Shown here: positions 1 through 6,701 of the stretch, one piece after another | Layout of the letters: each line of letters begins with the position of its first letter | Position numbering within the stretch: the first letter of the stretch is position 1 | Assembly (NCBI GenBank): GCA_949284665.1 | Contig: CASDWR010000078.1 | Location: 1-7,917, forward strand | Direction of reading: 5' to 3' | Length of the DNA: 7,917 nucleotides | DNA from: an uncultured Rikenellaceae bacterium | GTDB taxonomy: Bacteria; Bacteroidota; Bacteroidia; Bacteroidales; Rikenellaceae | Position numbers and translations under genes: made by a program | The notes under the pieces: model-generated | Seen by the model: only the letters and a program-made list of their open reading frames with translations | The model's database searches: none | Told to the model about the DNA's origin: nothing

Positions 1-189
1 ATCGACACCGGAAATCTTCACGGTCGTAATTGCATACCCTTCAAGTGAAGAGAGCAGAATACGACGCAGTGCATTTCCGATTGTCGTACCGAATCCCGGC
101 TCCAACGGACGGAACTCAAACTTTCCGAAAGTGGAGGAGGACTCAAGCATAATCACCTTCTCAGGTTTTTGGAATGCTAAAATTGCCAT
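1..189 (-). CDS. rpoA: RNA polymerase alpha subunit, N-terminal fragment (runs off the window)
   Basis: This encodes the first 63 residues of the DNA-directed RNA polymerase alpha subunit. Alpha dimerises to start core-enzyme assembly and contacts activators and promoter DNA. The visible part begins [15 protein letters not shown] and includes the conserved alpha-NTD dimerisation segment at about residues 32-52 ([17 protein letters not shown]), followed by [13 protein letters not shown]. The C-terminal part lies beyond position 1, so the fragment is a window-edge truncation and not a broken gene. The ATG at 187-189 is the natural start: it gives the usual distance to the GNALRR helix. It follows rpsD by 20 nt, the standard alpha-operon order, where rplQ normally comes next. 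No Shine-Dalgarno is visible; the leader is A-rich. Identity is very secure. Confidence 0.97.
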   Translation of the reverse strand, partial: MAILAFQKPEKVIMLESSSTFGKFEFRPLEPGFGTTIGNALRRILLSSLEGYAITTVKISGVD

Positions 190-209
190 AATGCTACTTT
201 TTTAAATTA

Positions 210-815
210 CTACTTCGAGTAGAGTTCGACAATGAGTTGCTCCTTGATGTTTTCCGGGATATCCTCACGTTCGGGTTTTTGCATGAATTTACCGGACATC
301 GTAGCGCTGTCCCACTCCAGCCAGGCATACCGATTGCGTTTGCCGGCCAGTGAATCCGTAATGACCTCGAGGCTTTTCGATTTCTCTCTCACGGCGACGA
401 TATCGCCTACCTTCAAACTGTACGAAGGAATATTTACGACTTGGCCATTGACCAAAATATGACGGTGTGAAACCAACTGACGAGCCGCTGCTCGCGTAGG
501 AGCAATACCCAAACGGAAAACTACGTTATCGAGACGGCTTTCGAGCAATTTCAACAGATTCTCACCCGTGATACCTCCCATGCGGGAAGCTTCAACGAAT
601 GTCTTGTGGAACTGTTTCTCGAGTACACCATAAGTGATCTTCGCTTTCTGTTTCTCGCTAAGCATGACTCCATACTCGGAATTTTTCTTGCGTTTCCGCA
701 TAAGTCCATGTTGTCCGGGAGGATAATTCTTCTTTTCAAGAACTTTATCCACACCGAAAATAGCTTCTCCGAATTTACGGGCTATTTTACTTTTAGGTCC
801 TATATATCTTCCCAT
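210..815 (-). CDS. rpsD: 30S ribosomal protein S4
   Basis: S4 is a primary 16S rRNA binder that nucleates assembly of the 30S body; in E. coli it is also the translational repressor of the alpha operon. The product has 201 residues, the family norm being about 200 to 209. The N-terminal part ([17 protein letters not shown], then YPPGQHG at 31-37) is typical. The S4 RNA-binding domain spans roughly 91-153, with [23 protein letters not shown] and then HRHILVNG. The N-terminus has no cysteines, so this is the zinc-free (C-minus) form. It is preceded by an 88-nt spacer after rpsK, longer than most junctions here, and followed by rpoA after 20 nt. The ATG at 813-815 is preceded by an A-rich leader without Shine-Dalgarno. 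Whether it autoregulates in this lineage cannot be seen. Confidence 0.98.
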   Translation of the reverse strand: MGRYIGPKSKIARKFGEAIFGVDKVLEKKNYPPGQHGLMRKRKKNSEYGVMLSEKQKAKITYGVLEKQFHKTFVEASRMGGITGENLLKLLESRLDNVVFRLGIAPTRAAARQLVSHRHILVNGQVVNIPSYSLKVGDIVAVREKSKSLEVITDSLAGKRNRYAWLEWDSATMSGKFMQKPEREDIPENIKEQLIVELYSK

Positions 816-903
816 TTTTTTCTTGATTTTTAGTTTTTTACATCAAAACGAATTTCCATACAACCGTTTTTCGAAAACACTTTCTGTTCGATTCCCGAAC
901 ATA
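816..903 (-). other. rpsK-rpsD spacer with two small hairpins
   Basis: This 88-nt non-coding spacer holds two small inverted repeats. One is perfect: TGTTCG (885-890), a 5-nt loop, then CGAACA (896-901), starting 2 nt after the rpsK stop. The other is GTTTT (866-870), TCG, AAAAC (874-878), centred on the palindrome TTTTCGAAAA. Neither is followed, in the direction of transcription, by a T-run, so an intrinsic terminator is not supported. The stretch next to rpsD is very A-rich on the coding strand, as is usual before Bacteroidota start codons. A TCGTTTTG sequence resembles the -7 consensus in 7 of 8 positions but has no convincing -33 partner. Confidence 0.5.
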
Positions 904-1293
904 TCAGACTCTACGACGGTTGGGCGGGCGGCATCCGTTATGGGGAAGCGGAGTGACATCGATAATCTCCATCACCTCGATACCGGAAGAATGAATGGTA
1001 CGGATGGCAGATTCACGACCGGCTCCCGGGCCCTTGACATATACTTTTACCTTACGCAATCCCAAGTCATAAGCAACCTTTGCGCAATCAGCAGCAGCCG
1101 TTTGTGCAGCATAAGGGGTGTTTTTCTTCGATCCCCTGAAGCCCATCTTTCCGGCAGAACTCCAACTGATAACCTCTCCGGCACCGTTGGTCAGCGTGAC
1201 AATCACGTTATTGAAGGTCGAATGAACAAACGCCATTCCCACGGCATCGACCTTAACAACTTTCTTTTTAACTGTTCCTGGTTTTTTTGCCAT
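904..1293 (-). CDS. rpsK: 30S ribosomal protein S11
   Basis: S11 sits on the 30S platform, where it helps shape the mRNA exit region and the Shine-Dalgarno cleft together with S7 and S18. The product has 129 residues, the usual length. Recognisable blocks are [16 protein letters not shown] (21-36), the [17 protein letters not shown] stretch (51-67), [12 protein letters not shown] (88-99), and the signature [11 protein letters not shown] near the C-terminus. The conserved Asn-Gly of that motif, known in E. coli as an isoaspartate site, is present. The tail reads NRRRV, where most homologues I know have a lysine in place of the Asn; this is a minor difference. The stop is TGA. The gene begins 12 nt after rpsM. 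Confidence 0.98.
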   Translation of the reverse strand: MAKKPGTVKKKVVKVDAVGMAFVHSTFNNVIVTLTNGAGEVISWSSAGKMGFRGSKKNTPYAAQTAAADCAKVAYDLGLRKVKVYVKGPGAGRESAIRTIHSSGIEVMEIIDVTPLPHNGCRPPNRRRV

Positions 1294-1305
1294 AACTTTC
1301 TCAAA

Positions 1306-1686
1306 TTACTTGGTTGCTTTTTTCTTGTTGGCCACGGTCTTTTTCTTACCCTTGCGAGTACGGGCATTATTTTTCGTGCTCTGTCCTCTCACGGGAAGAC
1401 CCAGACGGTGACGGATACCGCGGTAACAACCTATATCCATCAGACGTTTGATGTTAAGCTGGACGATCGAACGGCATTCTCCTTCTACCTTGATACCGCT
1501 CTCGGCTATCGCACTACGAATGGCCGAAACCTGATCGTCATTCCAATCCTGCACTTTGGTATCGTAATCGATACCCGCCATGTCGAGGATCTTGCGGGCG
1601 GTACTGCGACCTATACCATAAATATAGGTCAAGCCTATCTCGCCCCGTTTGTTTTTTGGTAAATCAACACCTACTATACGTGCCAT
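1306..1686 (-). CDS. rpsM: 30S ribosomal protein S13
   Basis: S13 lies in the 30S head, forms bridges to the 50S through L5, and its basic tail reaches toward P-site tRNA. The product has 126 residues. It opens [17 protein letters not shown], carries the helix-two-turn-helix region [14 protein letters not shown] (21-34), the [19 protein letters not shown] block (76-94) and the tail motif [18 protein letters not shown] (96-113), then a lysine-rich end. A serine stands at 103 where E. coli has arginine (RGQRTK); as far as I recall this is usual in Bacteroidales, so I do not treat it as an anomaly. The gene starts 27 nt after rpmJ and is the first gene of the classical alpha operon. Confidence 0.98.
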   Translation of the reverse strand: MARIVGVDLPKNKRGEIGLTYIYGIGRSTARKILDMAGIDYDTKVQDWNDDQVSAIRSAIAESGIKVEGECRSIVQLNIKRLMDIGCYRGIRHRLGLPVRGQSTKNNARTRKGKKKTVANKKKATK

Positions 1687-1713
1687 AAATCTTTTTTTCG
1701 CTTTTAATTTTAA

Positions 1714-1830
1714 TTACCCTTGGCGCATTTTGAACTTGGGGTTCTTCTTGCAGATCACATAAAGTTTACCTTTACGTTTTACGATCTTGCAATCTTCGCT
1801 TCTCTTTTTAATTGATGCTTTTACTTTCAT
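1714..1830 (-). CDS. rpmJ: 50S ribosomal protein L36 (partly zinc-ligand-depleted form)
   Basis: L36 is the smallest 50S protein and packs against 23S rRNA near the base of the stalk. The reading frame encodes 38 residues, starting [20 protein letters not shown] and ending KFKMRQG, and aligns without gaps to E. coli L36. The canonical zinc ribbon uses Cys11, Cys14, Cys27 and His33. Here those positions read Ser11, Cys14, Cys27 and Phe33, so two of four ligands are gone and a normal zinc site is not expected. The ATG at 1828-1830 is the only sensible start. The gene stands 151 nt after infA and 27 nt before rpsM. Identity is certain; zinc loss is inferred from the missing residues. Confidence 0.95.
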   Translation of the reverse strand: MKVKASIKKRSEDCKIVKRKGKLYVICKKNPKFKMRQG

Positions 1831-1981
1831 TTTTCAAACATCTTTTACTGTTGACTAATCCACCGGACGCCCCGGACCTGCCGCACCATGCAACGTCTCC
1901 CATTCACGAACGGGATTGTTTCACGCCACCAGCGGCATGCTCTCCGTCGACGAAAATTCCGGTCGTTTTCGTCCTGGCTGC
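1831..1981 (-). other. infA-rpmJ spacer, GC-rich, no gene
   Basis: This 151-nt spacer carries no believable reading frame. By hand count 1861-1980 is about 62% G+C, which is unusual for Bacteroidota intergenic DNA. It contains one clear perfect hairpin (1949-1973, listed separately) close to the infA stop and the restriction-type palindrome GCATGC. The 30 nt nearest rpmJ are A-rich on the coding strand. A GATGTTTG at 1835-1842 resembles the -7 promoter consensus TAnnTTTG with one mismatch, but it lies only 4 nt from the ATG and has no -33 partner, so I do not call a promoter. The position, just ahead of the alpha-operon genes, would suit a leader or regulatory site. Confidence 0.5.
1949..1973 (-). 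repeat. Perfect 8-bp hairpin just after infA
   Basis: GACGAAAA (1949-1956) and TTTTCGTC (1966-1973) are exact reverse complements separated by a 9-nt loop. On the transcribed strand the stem starts 8 nt after the infA stop codon. It is not followed by a T-run in either direction, so it does not look like a Rho-independent terminator. It could be an mRNA-stabilising or processing structure, or part of an alpha-operon leader. Confidence 0.6.
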
Positions 1982-2200
1982 CTACTTGTAACGGAAAGAT
2001 ATCCGCCCCTTGGTCAAATCGTAGGGCGACATCTCCACTTTCACCTTATCGCCGGGAAGAATCTTGATATAGTGCATTCTCATCTTACCCGAGATATGGG
2101 CCGTAATCACATGGCCGTTGTCGAGTTCCACTCTGAACATGGCATTCGACAATGCCTCGATAATCGTTCCGTCCTTTTCAATAGCAGTCTGTTTTGCCAT
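1982..2200 (-). CDS. infA: Translation initiation factor IF-1
   Basis: IF-1 binds the 30S A site during initiation and works with IF-2 and IF-3 to position the initiator tRNA. The product has 72 residues, exactly the family norm, and forms a single OB-fold: it opens [17 protein letters not shown], continues with [21 protein letters not shown] (21-41), and ends with [23 protein letters not shown]. All the usual hallmarks are intact. It starts 6 nt after the map stop, so the two are almost certainly translated from the same message. Placement of infA between map and rpmJ is the common order in Bacteroidota. The stop is TAG, and a hairpin follows 8 nt downstream. Confidence 0.98.
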   Translation of the reverse strand: MAKQTAIEKDGTIIEALSNAMFRVELDNGHVITAHISGKMRMHYIKILPGDKVKVEMSPYDLTKGRISFRYK

Positions 2201-2206
2201 AGAGTT

Positions 2207-2980
2207 CTAATTTTTTAATGCTTTTTCGATAATATCAAAATCCGTAAGTACATCGGGGCCATTTTTGTGGATCGCTATTGCGAACTCGAAATGCGCCGAT
2301 GGCTTTCGGTCTCTGGTACGGACCGTCCATCCATCGTTTTCGAATACTACGTGTTTCGTTCCCAAATTAATCATGGGTTCCACACACAACACCATACCTT
2401 CTTTCAGAAGGGGGCCTCTGCCTCTGGCTCCGTAATTGGGGACTTCGGGATCCTCATGCATGTCCCTGCCGAGTCCATGGCCTACCAATTCGCGGACAAC
2501 GCCATAGCCGTACCTTTCGGCGTGTTCCTGCACGGCAGCGGAAATATCGCCTATCCGGTTTTCCGCTTTTGCCTGTGCGACACCTTTATAAAGAGCTTCT
2601 TTGGTTACGCGTAGAAGTTGAGCAACTTCCGGAGCAATCTCCCCCACCGCAAACGTATATGCGGAATCGCCATAGAACCCCTTCATAACCGTGCCACAGT
2701 CCACCGAAACGATGTCGCCCTCCTTGAGTACATAATCCGAAGGAATGCCATGCACCACCTGTTCGTTGACTGAAATGCAAAGCGTATTCGGAAAACCTCC
2801 GTACCCGAGGAAGCCTGGAACTGCTCCGTGAGAACGAATAAAATCTTCGGCTATCGCATCCAGCTCGCGCGTGGTCACACCCGGTCTGACGTGTTTCCCC
2901 ACTTCGGCCAATGTTGCGCTGACCAACAGATTGTTCTCACGCAGCAATTCTATCTCTTCCTGTGTCTTTAAATATATCAT
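2207..2980 (-). CDS. map: Methionine aminopeptidase, type I
   Basis: This cytosolic metalloprotease removes the initiator methionine from nascent proteins when the second residue is small. The chosen ATG gives 257 residues, close to the E. coli enzyme. All five metal ligands of the pita-bread fold are visible: Asp94 (VDCGTV), Asp105 (YGDSAY), His168 (GHGLGR), Glu201 (CVEPMI) and Glu232 (HFEFAI). The substrate-side histidine His77 (VVHGIPSDY) is also present. There is no N-terminal zinc-finger or PxxP extension, so it is the plain bacterial type Ia. The start MIYLKTQEEIELLREN is preferred over an in-frame GTG 27 nt upstream because it is ATG, matches the Bacteroidales homologues I know, and has a weak AAAGG about 6 nt before it. 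It follows secY by 35 nt; there is no adk between them. Confidence 0.97.
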   Translation of the reverse strand: MIYLKTQEEIELLRENNLLVSATLAEVGKHVRPGVTTRELDAIAEDFIRSHGAVPGFLGYGGFPNTLCISVNEQVVHGIPSDYVLKEGDIVSVDCGTVMKGFYGDSAYTFAVGEIAPEVAQLLRVTKEALYKGVAQAKAENRIGDISAAVQEHAERYGYGVVRELVGHGLGRDMHEDPEVPNYGARGRGPLLKEGMVLCVEPMINLGTKHVVFENDGWTVRTRDRKPSAHFEFAIAIHKNGPDVLTDFDIIEKALKN

Positions 2981-3015
2981 TTTGCCTTTTAAGAACTCTT
3001 CGTCCACAGATTCGA

Positions 3016-4341
3016 TTATCCCTGACGCCCCTTAATCCGGCCGGTCTTCATCAGACCGTCGTAATGACGCAACAACAGGTAGCTTTCAATCTGCTTGAGA
3101 GTGTCGAGAACGACACCCACCAGGATCAACAACGACGTTCCTCCGAAAAAGAGCGCAAACTGTTGATTGATTCCCAATTTCGCTGCAAACGCAGGCAAGA
3201 TGGCCACGATAGCGAGGAAAATGGAACCCGGCAGAGTAATTCTCGTCATGATGGTGTCGATATAACGGACCGTCTCTTTACCCGGTTTGATTCCGGGAAT
3301 GAAACCGCCGTTACGTTTCAGATCATCGGCCATCATGTTGGGATTCACGATAATTGCAGTGTAAAAATAAGTAAACGCAACTACCAACAAACCGAATACG
3401 AAATTGTACCAGAATCCGGTGTAATTGGCAAATGCCGCAGCAAATCCTTGCGTTGCTTCGAACCGGCCGAAGAACATCGGGATAAACATCAAAGCCTGAG
3501 CGAAAATGATAGGCATCACGTTCGCAGCATTGATTTTCAGCGGGATGTACTGTCTCACACCTCCATACTGCTTGTTTCCGACAATCCGTTTGGCATATTG
3601 TACGGGAACTTTGCGAGTCGCCTGCACGAGTGCGATACTGGCCATGAAAACCAAGTAAAGCAACACGAACTCAACGACAAGCATCACCAGACCGCCCGTA
3701 CTCTCCGTCAAACGGGAGTTGAATTCAGCCACAAGTGCTCGCGGCAGGCGGGCGATGATTCCGACCATGATAATCAGGGAGACACCGTTCCCGATTCCCT
3801 TGTCGGTAATCTTTTCTCCAAGCCACATCACGAACATCGTTCCGGCAATCATCACCGCCATGGCGCTGAACTTGAAAAAGAAACTGGCTCCTCCAAGGAC
3901 GAAGGCAGATTCCGGAAGTTTGGCAGACAAATTCGTCAGATAAGCAGGACCTTGCAGTAAAAGCACTACAATGGTCAGGTATCTGGTCCACTGGTTAATT
4001 TTGCGGCGCCCGCTTTCACCCTCTTTCTGGAGTTTCTGGAAATAAGGTACTACGATTCCCAGCAACTGGATTACGATAGAGGCCGAAATGTAAGGCATGA
4101 TACCCAAGGCAAAAATCGAAGCATTGGAGAAAGCACCACCGGAAAAGATATCCAGCAGTCCCATCAGTCCGTTACCTTCCACCTGACTCTCCAAAGCAGC
4201 CAATTGGTTGGGATCGATACCCGGGATCACCACAAAACTACCAAATCTATAAATAAGAAGGAGACCCAACGTATAGAGAATTCTTTTACGCAGCTCCTCG
4301 ATCTTAAATATATTTTTGATGGTTTCTATAAGTTTCTTCAC
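3016..4341 (-). CDS. secY: Preprotein translocase subunit SecY (GTG start)
   Basis: SecY is the ten-helix inner-membrane channel of the Sec translocon; with SecE and SecG it passes unfolded proteins, driven by SecA or the ribosome. The product has 441 residues. TM1 lies at about 22-40, followed by a plug-like region rich in Gly and Phe (56-75). Family signatures visible are ITDKGIGNGVSLIIMVGI (178-195), ATRKVPVQYAKR (241-252), the cytosolic loop NGGFIPGIKPGKETVRYID (344-362), and a C-terminal LLLRHYDGLMKTGRIKGR that faces the ribosome and SecA. The start codon is GTG (4339-4341). The frame has a stop (TAA, shared with rplO) only 15 nt upstream and no ATG between, and the N-terminus MKKLIETIKNIFKIEELRKRI matches the family, so GTG is well supported. 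It is the only complete gene here without ATG. Confidence 0.97.
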   Translation of the reverse strand: MKKLIETIKNIFKIEELRKRILYTLGLLLIYRFGSFVVIPGIDPNQLAALESQVEGNGLMGLLDIFSGGAFSNASIFALGIMPYISASIVIQLLGIVVPYFQKLQKEGESGRRKINQWTRYLTIVVLLLQGPAYLTNLSAKLPESAFVLGGASFFFKFSAMAVMIAGTMFVMWLGEKITDKGIGNGVSLIIMVGIIARLPRALVAEFNSRLTESTGGLVMLVVEFVLLYLVFMASIALVQATRKVPVQYAKRIVGNKQYGGVRQYIPLKINAANVMPIIFAQALMFIPMFFGRFEATQGFAAAFANYTGFWYNFVFGLLVVAFTYFYTAIIVNPNMMADDLKRNGGFIPGIKPGKETVRYIDTIMTRITLPGSIFLAIVAILPAFAAKLGINQQFALFFGGTSLLILVGVVLDTLKQIESYLLLRHYDGLMKTGRIKGRQG

Positions 4342-4356
4342 GGCTTTACGCGTATT

Positions 4357-4803
4357 TTAGAGTTTGATTATTTTCCCTTCTTTCTCCTCGATAGCGGCAA
4401 CCGCACTTTTGCTGAATGCGTGTGCCGACACGGTCAGAGCCTTCGAAACGGCACCGTTTCCGAGAATTTTCACCTTATCGTTTTTAGAAACGAATCCGGC
4501 CTCGACAAGCGTTTCGATGGTAATCTCGCTCAGATTCTTTTCAGCAGCGAGTTCTTCGATCACACTGAGGTTGATCGGGCGGAACTCCACTCTTTTACGG
4601 TTTGTAAAACCGAACTTTGGCAGACGTCTTTGCAGAGGCATCTGACCTCCTTCAAAACCCAGTTTCGAAGAGTATCCGGAACGCGACTGTGCTCCTTTAT
4701 GGCCGCGAGTCGAGGTACCCCCATGACCCGAGCCTTGTCCGCGTCCGATTCTTTTCTCGTGGTGCGTCGATCCCTTGGCGGGTTTCAAATTACTTAAATT
4801 CAT
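4357..4803 (-). CDS. rplO: 50S ribosomal protein L15
   Basis: L15 is a late-assembling 50S protein with a long basic N-terminal extension threaded into 23S rRNA. The product has 148 residues, the usual size. The glycine- and arginine-rich extension (RIGRGQGSGHGGTSTRGHKG at 19-38) leads into SRSGYSSKLGFEGGQMPLQRRLPKFGF (41-67), the family signature. The C-terminal globular part includes the KILGNGAVSKALTVSAHAFS stretch (about 115-134) typical of L15. It lies 34 nt after rpmD and 15 nt before secY. Its TAA stop is in the same frame as secY, which fixes the upper limit for the secY start. Confidence 0.98.
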   Translation of the reverse strand: MNLSNLKPAKGSTHHEKRIGRGQGSGHGGTSTRGHKGAQSRSGYSSKLGFEGGQMPLQRRLPKFGFTNRKRVEFRPINLSVIEELAAEKNLSEITIETLVEAGFVSKNDKVKILGNGAVSKALTVSAHAFSKSAVAAIEEKEGKIIKL

Positions 4804-4837
4804 CGTATCGAAATCAATTTAATTTACACAACAACTA

Positions 4838-5020
4838 TTATTTGACGGCCTCGACCTTTACAAGGTGTTTCACCTTCTCGATCATACCGAGAATGACAGC
4901 CGAATCCTCATGTTCCACACTCGCATTGATTTTGCGGAGTCCGAGGGCATCGAGGTTTTTCTTTTGAGCGGCAGTAGCTCCGATACGGCTTCTGACCTGT
5001 GTTATTTTCAATTTTGCCAT
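4838..5020 (-). CDS. rpmD: 50S ribosomal protein L30
   Basis: L30 is a small 50S protein near the 5S rRNA and central protuberance region. The product has 60 residues, the normal bacterial length. It shows the typical start MAKLKITQVRSRIGATAAQKKNL, then LGLRKINASVEHEDSAVILGMIEKVKHLVKVEAV, which is the family's central block and C-terminal beta-strand. It is placed 14 nt after rpsE and 34 nt before rplO, as in nearly all bacteria that keep rpmD. The start is ATG at 5018-5020, and no Shine-Dalgarno is present. The gene is short but the call is secure by sequence and position. Confidence 0.97.
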   Translation of the reverse strand: MAKLKITQVRSRIGATAAQKKNLDALGLRKINASVEHEDSAVILGMIEKVKHLVKVEAVK

Positions 5021-5034
5021 TATTCGCTGTAGGA

Positions 5035-5553
5035 TTATCCGTTAAACACTTTGTCCAATGAGATGCCGCGTACCTGAGCTACGGAATGGGCATCACGAAG
5101 TTCGAGGAGGGCATTGACCGTTGCTTTCACGAGGTTGTGCGGGTTGGACGATCCCTTGCTTTTGGCGAGTACGTTTTTGATCCCCACGCTCTCGAACACG
5201 GCACGCATGGCACCACCTGCAATCACTCCTGTACCGGGGGCTGCCGGAAGGATGACTACTTGCGAACCCCCGTAACGGGATTCCTGTTTGTGAGGAATAG
5301 TCCCATTGATGATAGGCACTTTGACCAGATTCTTTTTTGCATCTTCCACGCCTTTGGCAATTGCGGAAGTAACCTCACCGGCCTTGCCCAAACCGTAACC
5401 TACCACGCCGTTTTCATTGCCGACCACTACAATAGCCGAAAAACTGAATGTACGACCACCTTTGGTTACCTTGGTAACACGCTGAATGCTCACGAGTCTG
5501 TCCTTGAGCTCGAGGTCGCTGGTTCTGACTTTTTTTATGTTGGTATTTGCCAT
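5035..5553 (-). CDS. rpsE: 30S ribosomal protein S5
   Basis: S5 sits at the neck of the 30S subunit, affects decoding accuracy and mRNA unwinding, and borders the spectinomycin site. The product has 172 residues. An N-terminal double-stranded RNA-binding-like domain is clear ([31 protein letters not shown], 16-46, then [24 protein letters not shown], 53-76). A C-terminal GHMP-kinase-like fold follows, with [30 protein letters not shown] (about 105-134). The loop [10 protein letters not shown], where spectinomycin-resistance changes are known in other bacteria, looks wild type. It starts 8 nt after rplR and ends 14 nt before rpmD, so these three genes are tightly packed. Confidence 0.98.
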   Translation of the reverse strand: MANTNIKKVRTSDLELKDRLVSIQRVTKVTKGGRTFSFSAIVVVGNENGVVGYGLGKAGEVTSAIAKGVEDAKKNLVKVPIINGTIPHKQESRYGGSQVVILPAAPGTGVIAGGAMRAVFESVGIKNVLAKSKGSSNPHNLVKATVNALLELRDAHSVAQVRGISLDKVFNG

Positions 5554-5561
5554 AATTGCGC

Positions 5562-5924
5562 TTAGAATTTAAGACCACCCTCTCTGGCGGCATCAGCTAA
5601 CATTTTTACTCTTCCGTGATAAAGATATCCGTTTCTGTCGAAAGATACGGTAGTGATCCCCTTCTCTTTCGCACGCTCAGCGGCGAGCTTGCCGACAATG
5701 GCAGCTTCCTGACACTTGTTCACTTTTGCGGTCTGTTCAGCGACCTCTTTGTCCCGCGAAGATGCGGAAGCCAGCGTAACACCCTTCACGTCGTCGATAA
5801 ACTGAACGTAAATCTGCTTGTTGCTCCTGTACACACTCATGCGAGGACGATCTGCGGTTCCGTTCACCTTCTTGCGGATCCGCATCTTGATTCTCTCTCT
5901 TCTTTCGGTTTTATTCAATGACAT
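5562..5924 (-). CDS. rplR: 50S ribosomal protein L18
   Basis: L18 binds 5S rRNA together with L5 and L25 and anchors it in the central protuberance. The product has 120 residues, with a basic N-terminus ([20 protein letters not shown]) and the core [31 protein letters not shown]. The C-terminal [43 protein letters not shown] is the classical L18 ending. The conserved RPR..V.RSNK..Y.Q pattern that contacts 5S rRNA is intact. It lies 15 nt after rplF and 8 nt before rpsE. The ATG at 5922-5924 gives the expected N-terminus. Confidence 0.98.
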   Translation of the reverse strand: MSLNKTERRERIKMRIRKKVNGTADRPRMSVYRSNKQIYVQFIDDVKGVTLASASSRDKEVAEQTAKVNKCQEAAIVGKLAAERAKEKGITTVSFDRNGYLYHGRVKMLADAAREGGLKF

Positions 5925-5939
5925 AGCTCTACGTTTTTA

Positions 5940-6497
5940 CTATTTTGCATTAGCGGACTTACCGGCCTTACGACGGAGTTGTTCGCCGACGAACTTGATA
6001 CCTTTACCCTTGTAAGGCTCGGGCTTACGCAGCGACCTGATTTTCGCAGCCACCTGTCCGATAAGTTGTTTGTCTGCGCTTTTAAGCGTAAGGATCGGAT
6101 TCCCTTTCTTTTCTGCGAAGACTTCGGCCTTCACTTCCGGGGGAAGCATCAGGAAGATATCGTGTGAATAACCGAGAGAGAACTCGATGATCTGCCCCTT
6201 GACTTCGGCTTTAAAACCGACGCCGATGAGTTCCTGTTTGATTTCGTAGCCTTTCGAAACGCCTTCCACCATGTTATGGATAAGTGCGCGATAGAGCCCG
6301 TGCAACGAGCGGTGGCGTGGCTGATCCGTAGGACGAGTAACTGTCAATACGTTTCCCTCCACGGTCACCTTGATATCCGAATCCACTTTTTGACTCAAGG
6401 CGCCCAGAGGTCCTTTCACGCTTACCACGTTATCCTCGGAGACCGTAACGGTCACTCCGGCGGGCAAGTTTACAGGTAATTTTCCTATTCTTGACAT
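5940..6497 (-). CDS. rplF: 50S ribosomal protein L6
   Basis: L6 lies at the base of the L7/L12 stalk next to the sarcin-ricin loop, where translation factors bind. The product has 185 residues and contains the two repeated L6 domains: residues 1 to about 80 (MSRIGKLPVNLPAGVTVTV..., VKGPLGALSQ) and about 90 to 170 (GYEIKQELIGVGFKAEVKG..., LGYSHDIFLMLPPEV). The C-terminal signature KIRSLRKPEPYKGKGIKFVGEQLRRKAGK is complete. The frame stays open 123 nt further upstream to another ATG, but the extra 41 residues resemble no L6 and lie within the GC-rich spacer, so the start at MSRIGKLP (6495-6497) is chosen. It is separated from rpsH by an unusually long 204 nt. Confidence 0.97.
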   Translation of the reverse strand: MSRIGKLPVNLPAGVTVTVSEDNVVSVKGPLGALSQKVDSDIKVTVEGNVLTVTRPTDQPRHRSLHGLYRALIHNMVEGVSKGYEIKQELIGVGFKAEVKGQIIEFSLGYSHDIFLMLPPEVKAEVFAEKKGNPILTLKSADKQLIGQVAAKIRSLRKPEPYKGKGIKFVGEQLRRKAGKSANAK

Positions 6498-6701
6498 TGT
6501 TTGAAATATATGATTCGTTTCTTTTCTTTTTCTGGAGTCGAGTGCAGATTCCCACGATCCGGACACCCTTTCCGTTTCCAACCGTGGATCATTTTCCTGT
6601 TTCGGAAGCCGATCCGTCATTTGTCCCGGCGGGTGTTTCCCTGATGACGGCGGTCGAGCCGTATTCCTGAACGGGACCGTACCGTGTCGTCTCTTTTTCG
6701 A
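6498..6701 (-). other. rpsH-rplF spacer, 204 nt, structured and GC-rich
   Basis: In most bacteria rpsH and rplF are only a few tens of bases apart; here 204 nt separate them. By hand count 6541-6690 is about 57% G+C. The region holds a perfect 7-bp inverted repeat (listed next) and a 6-base complement between its loop and upstream sequence. It also holds a smaller pair, CCACG (6552-6556) with CGTGG (6583-6587), which competes with GATCC (6556-6560) and GGATC (6586-6590). The last 30 nt before rplF are A-rich on the coding strand. A TATATTTC at 6503-6510 resembles the -7 consensus with one mismatch but lacks a -33 partner. I see no convincing gene, and the in-frame N-terminal extension of rplF looks non-coding. 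Confidence 0.55.
6614..6677 (-). repeat. Inverted repeat with possible pseudoknot pairing
   Basis: CCGTCAT (6614-6620) and ATGACGG (6644-6650) are exact reverse complements with a 23-nt loop. Inside the loop, GTCCCG (6623-6628) is exactly complementary to CGGGAC at 6672-6677, outside the stem. In the transcript the outside segment comes first, then the stem with its loop, so an H-type pseudoknot or a switch between two pairings is geometrically possible. The loop can instead close on itself as CCC-GGC-GGG. The 6- and 7-bp lengths are modest and could arise by chance in GC-rich DNA. The pairings are seen; a regulatory role is inference. Confidence 0.4.

Noticed and set aside
823..1662. Long plus-strand frame of 279 codons
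   Set aside because: It lies antisense over rpsK and rpsM, which are certain genes; the protein resembles nothing I recognise and looks like a codon-bias shadow.
1306..1686. Serine for arginine in the S13 RGQxTK motif as a functional anomaly
   Set aside because: From memory this serine is usual in Bacteroidales S13, so it is a lineage feature.
1835..1842. -7-like box GATGTTTG before rpmJ
   Set aside because: One mismatch, only 4 nt from the ATG, and no TTTG at the proper distance upstream.
2981..3007. Longer map starting at GTG 3005-3007 (adds nine residues)
   Set aside because: The ATG at 2978-2980 gives the usual family N-terminus and the expected spacing of metal ligands; the upstream codon is GTG only.
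2962..3960. Long plus-strand frame of 332 codons
   Set aside because: It is antisense to secY and has a His/Asp/Arg-rich composition typical of a shadow of a membrane-protein gene.
6503..6510. -7-like box TATATTTC before rplF
   Set aside because: The last base differs from the consensus, it lies 5 nt from the ATG, and no -33 element is found 18 to 21 nt upstream.
6498..6620. N-terminal extension of rplF by 41 residues from an in-frame ATG at 6618-6620
   Set aside because: The extra residues are unlike any L6, the family starts at MSRIGKLP, and the segment falls in the structured GC-rich spacer.
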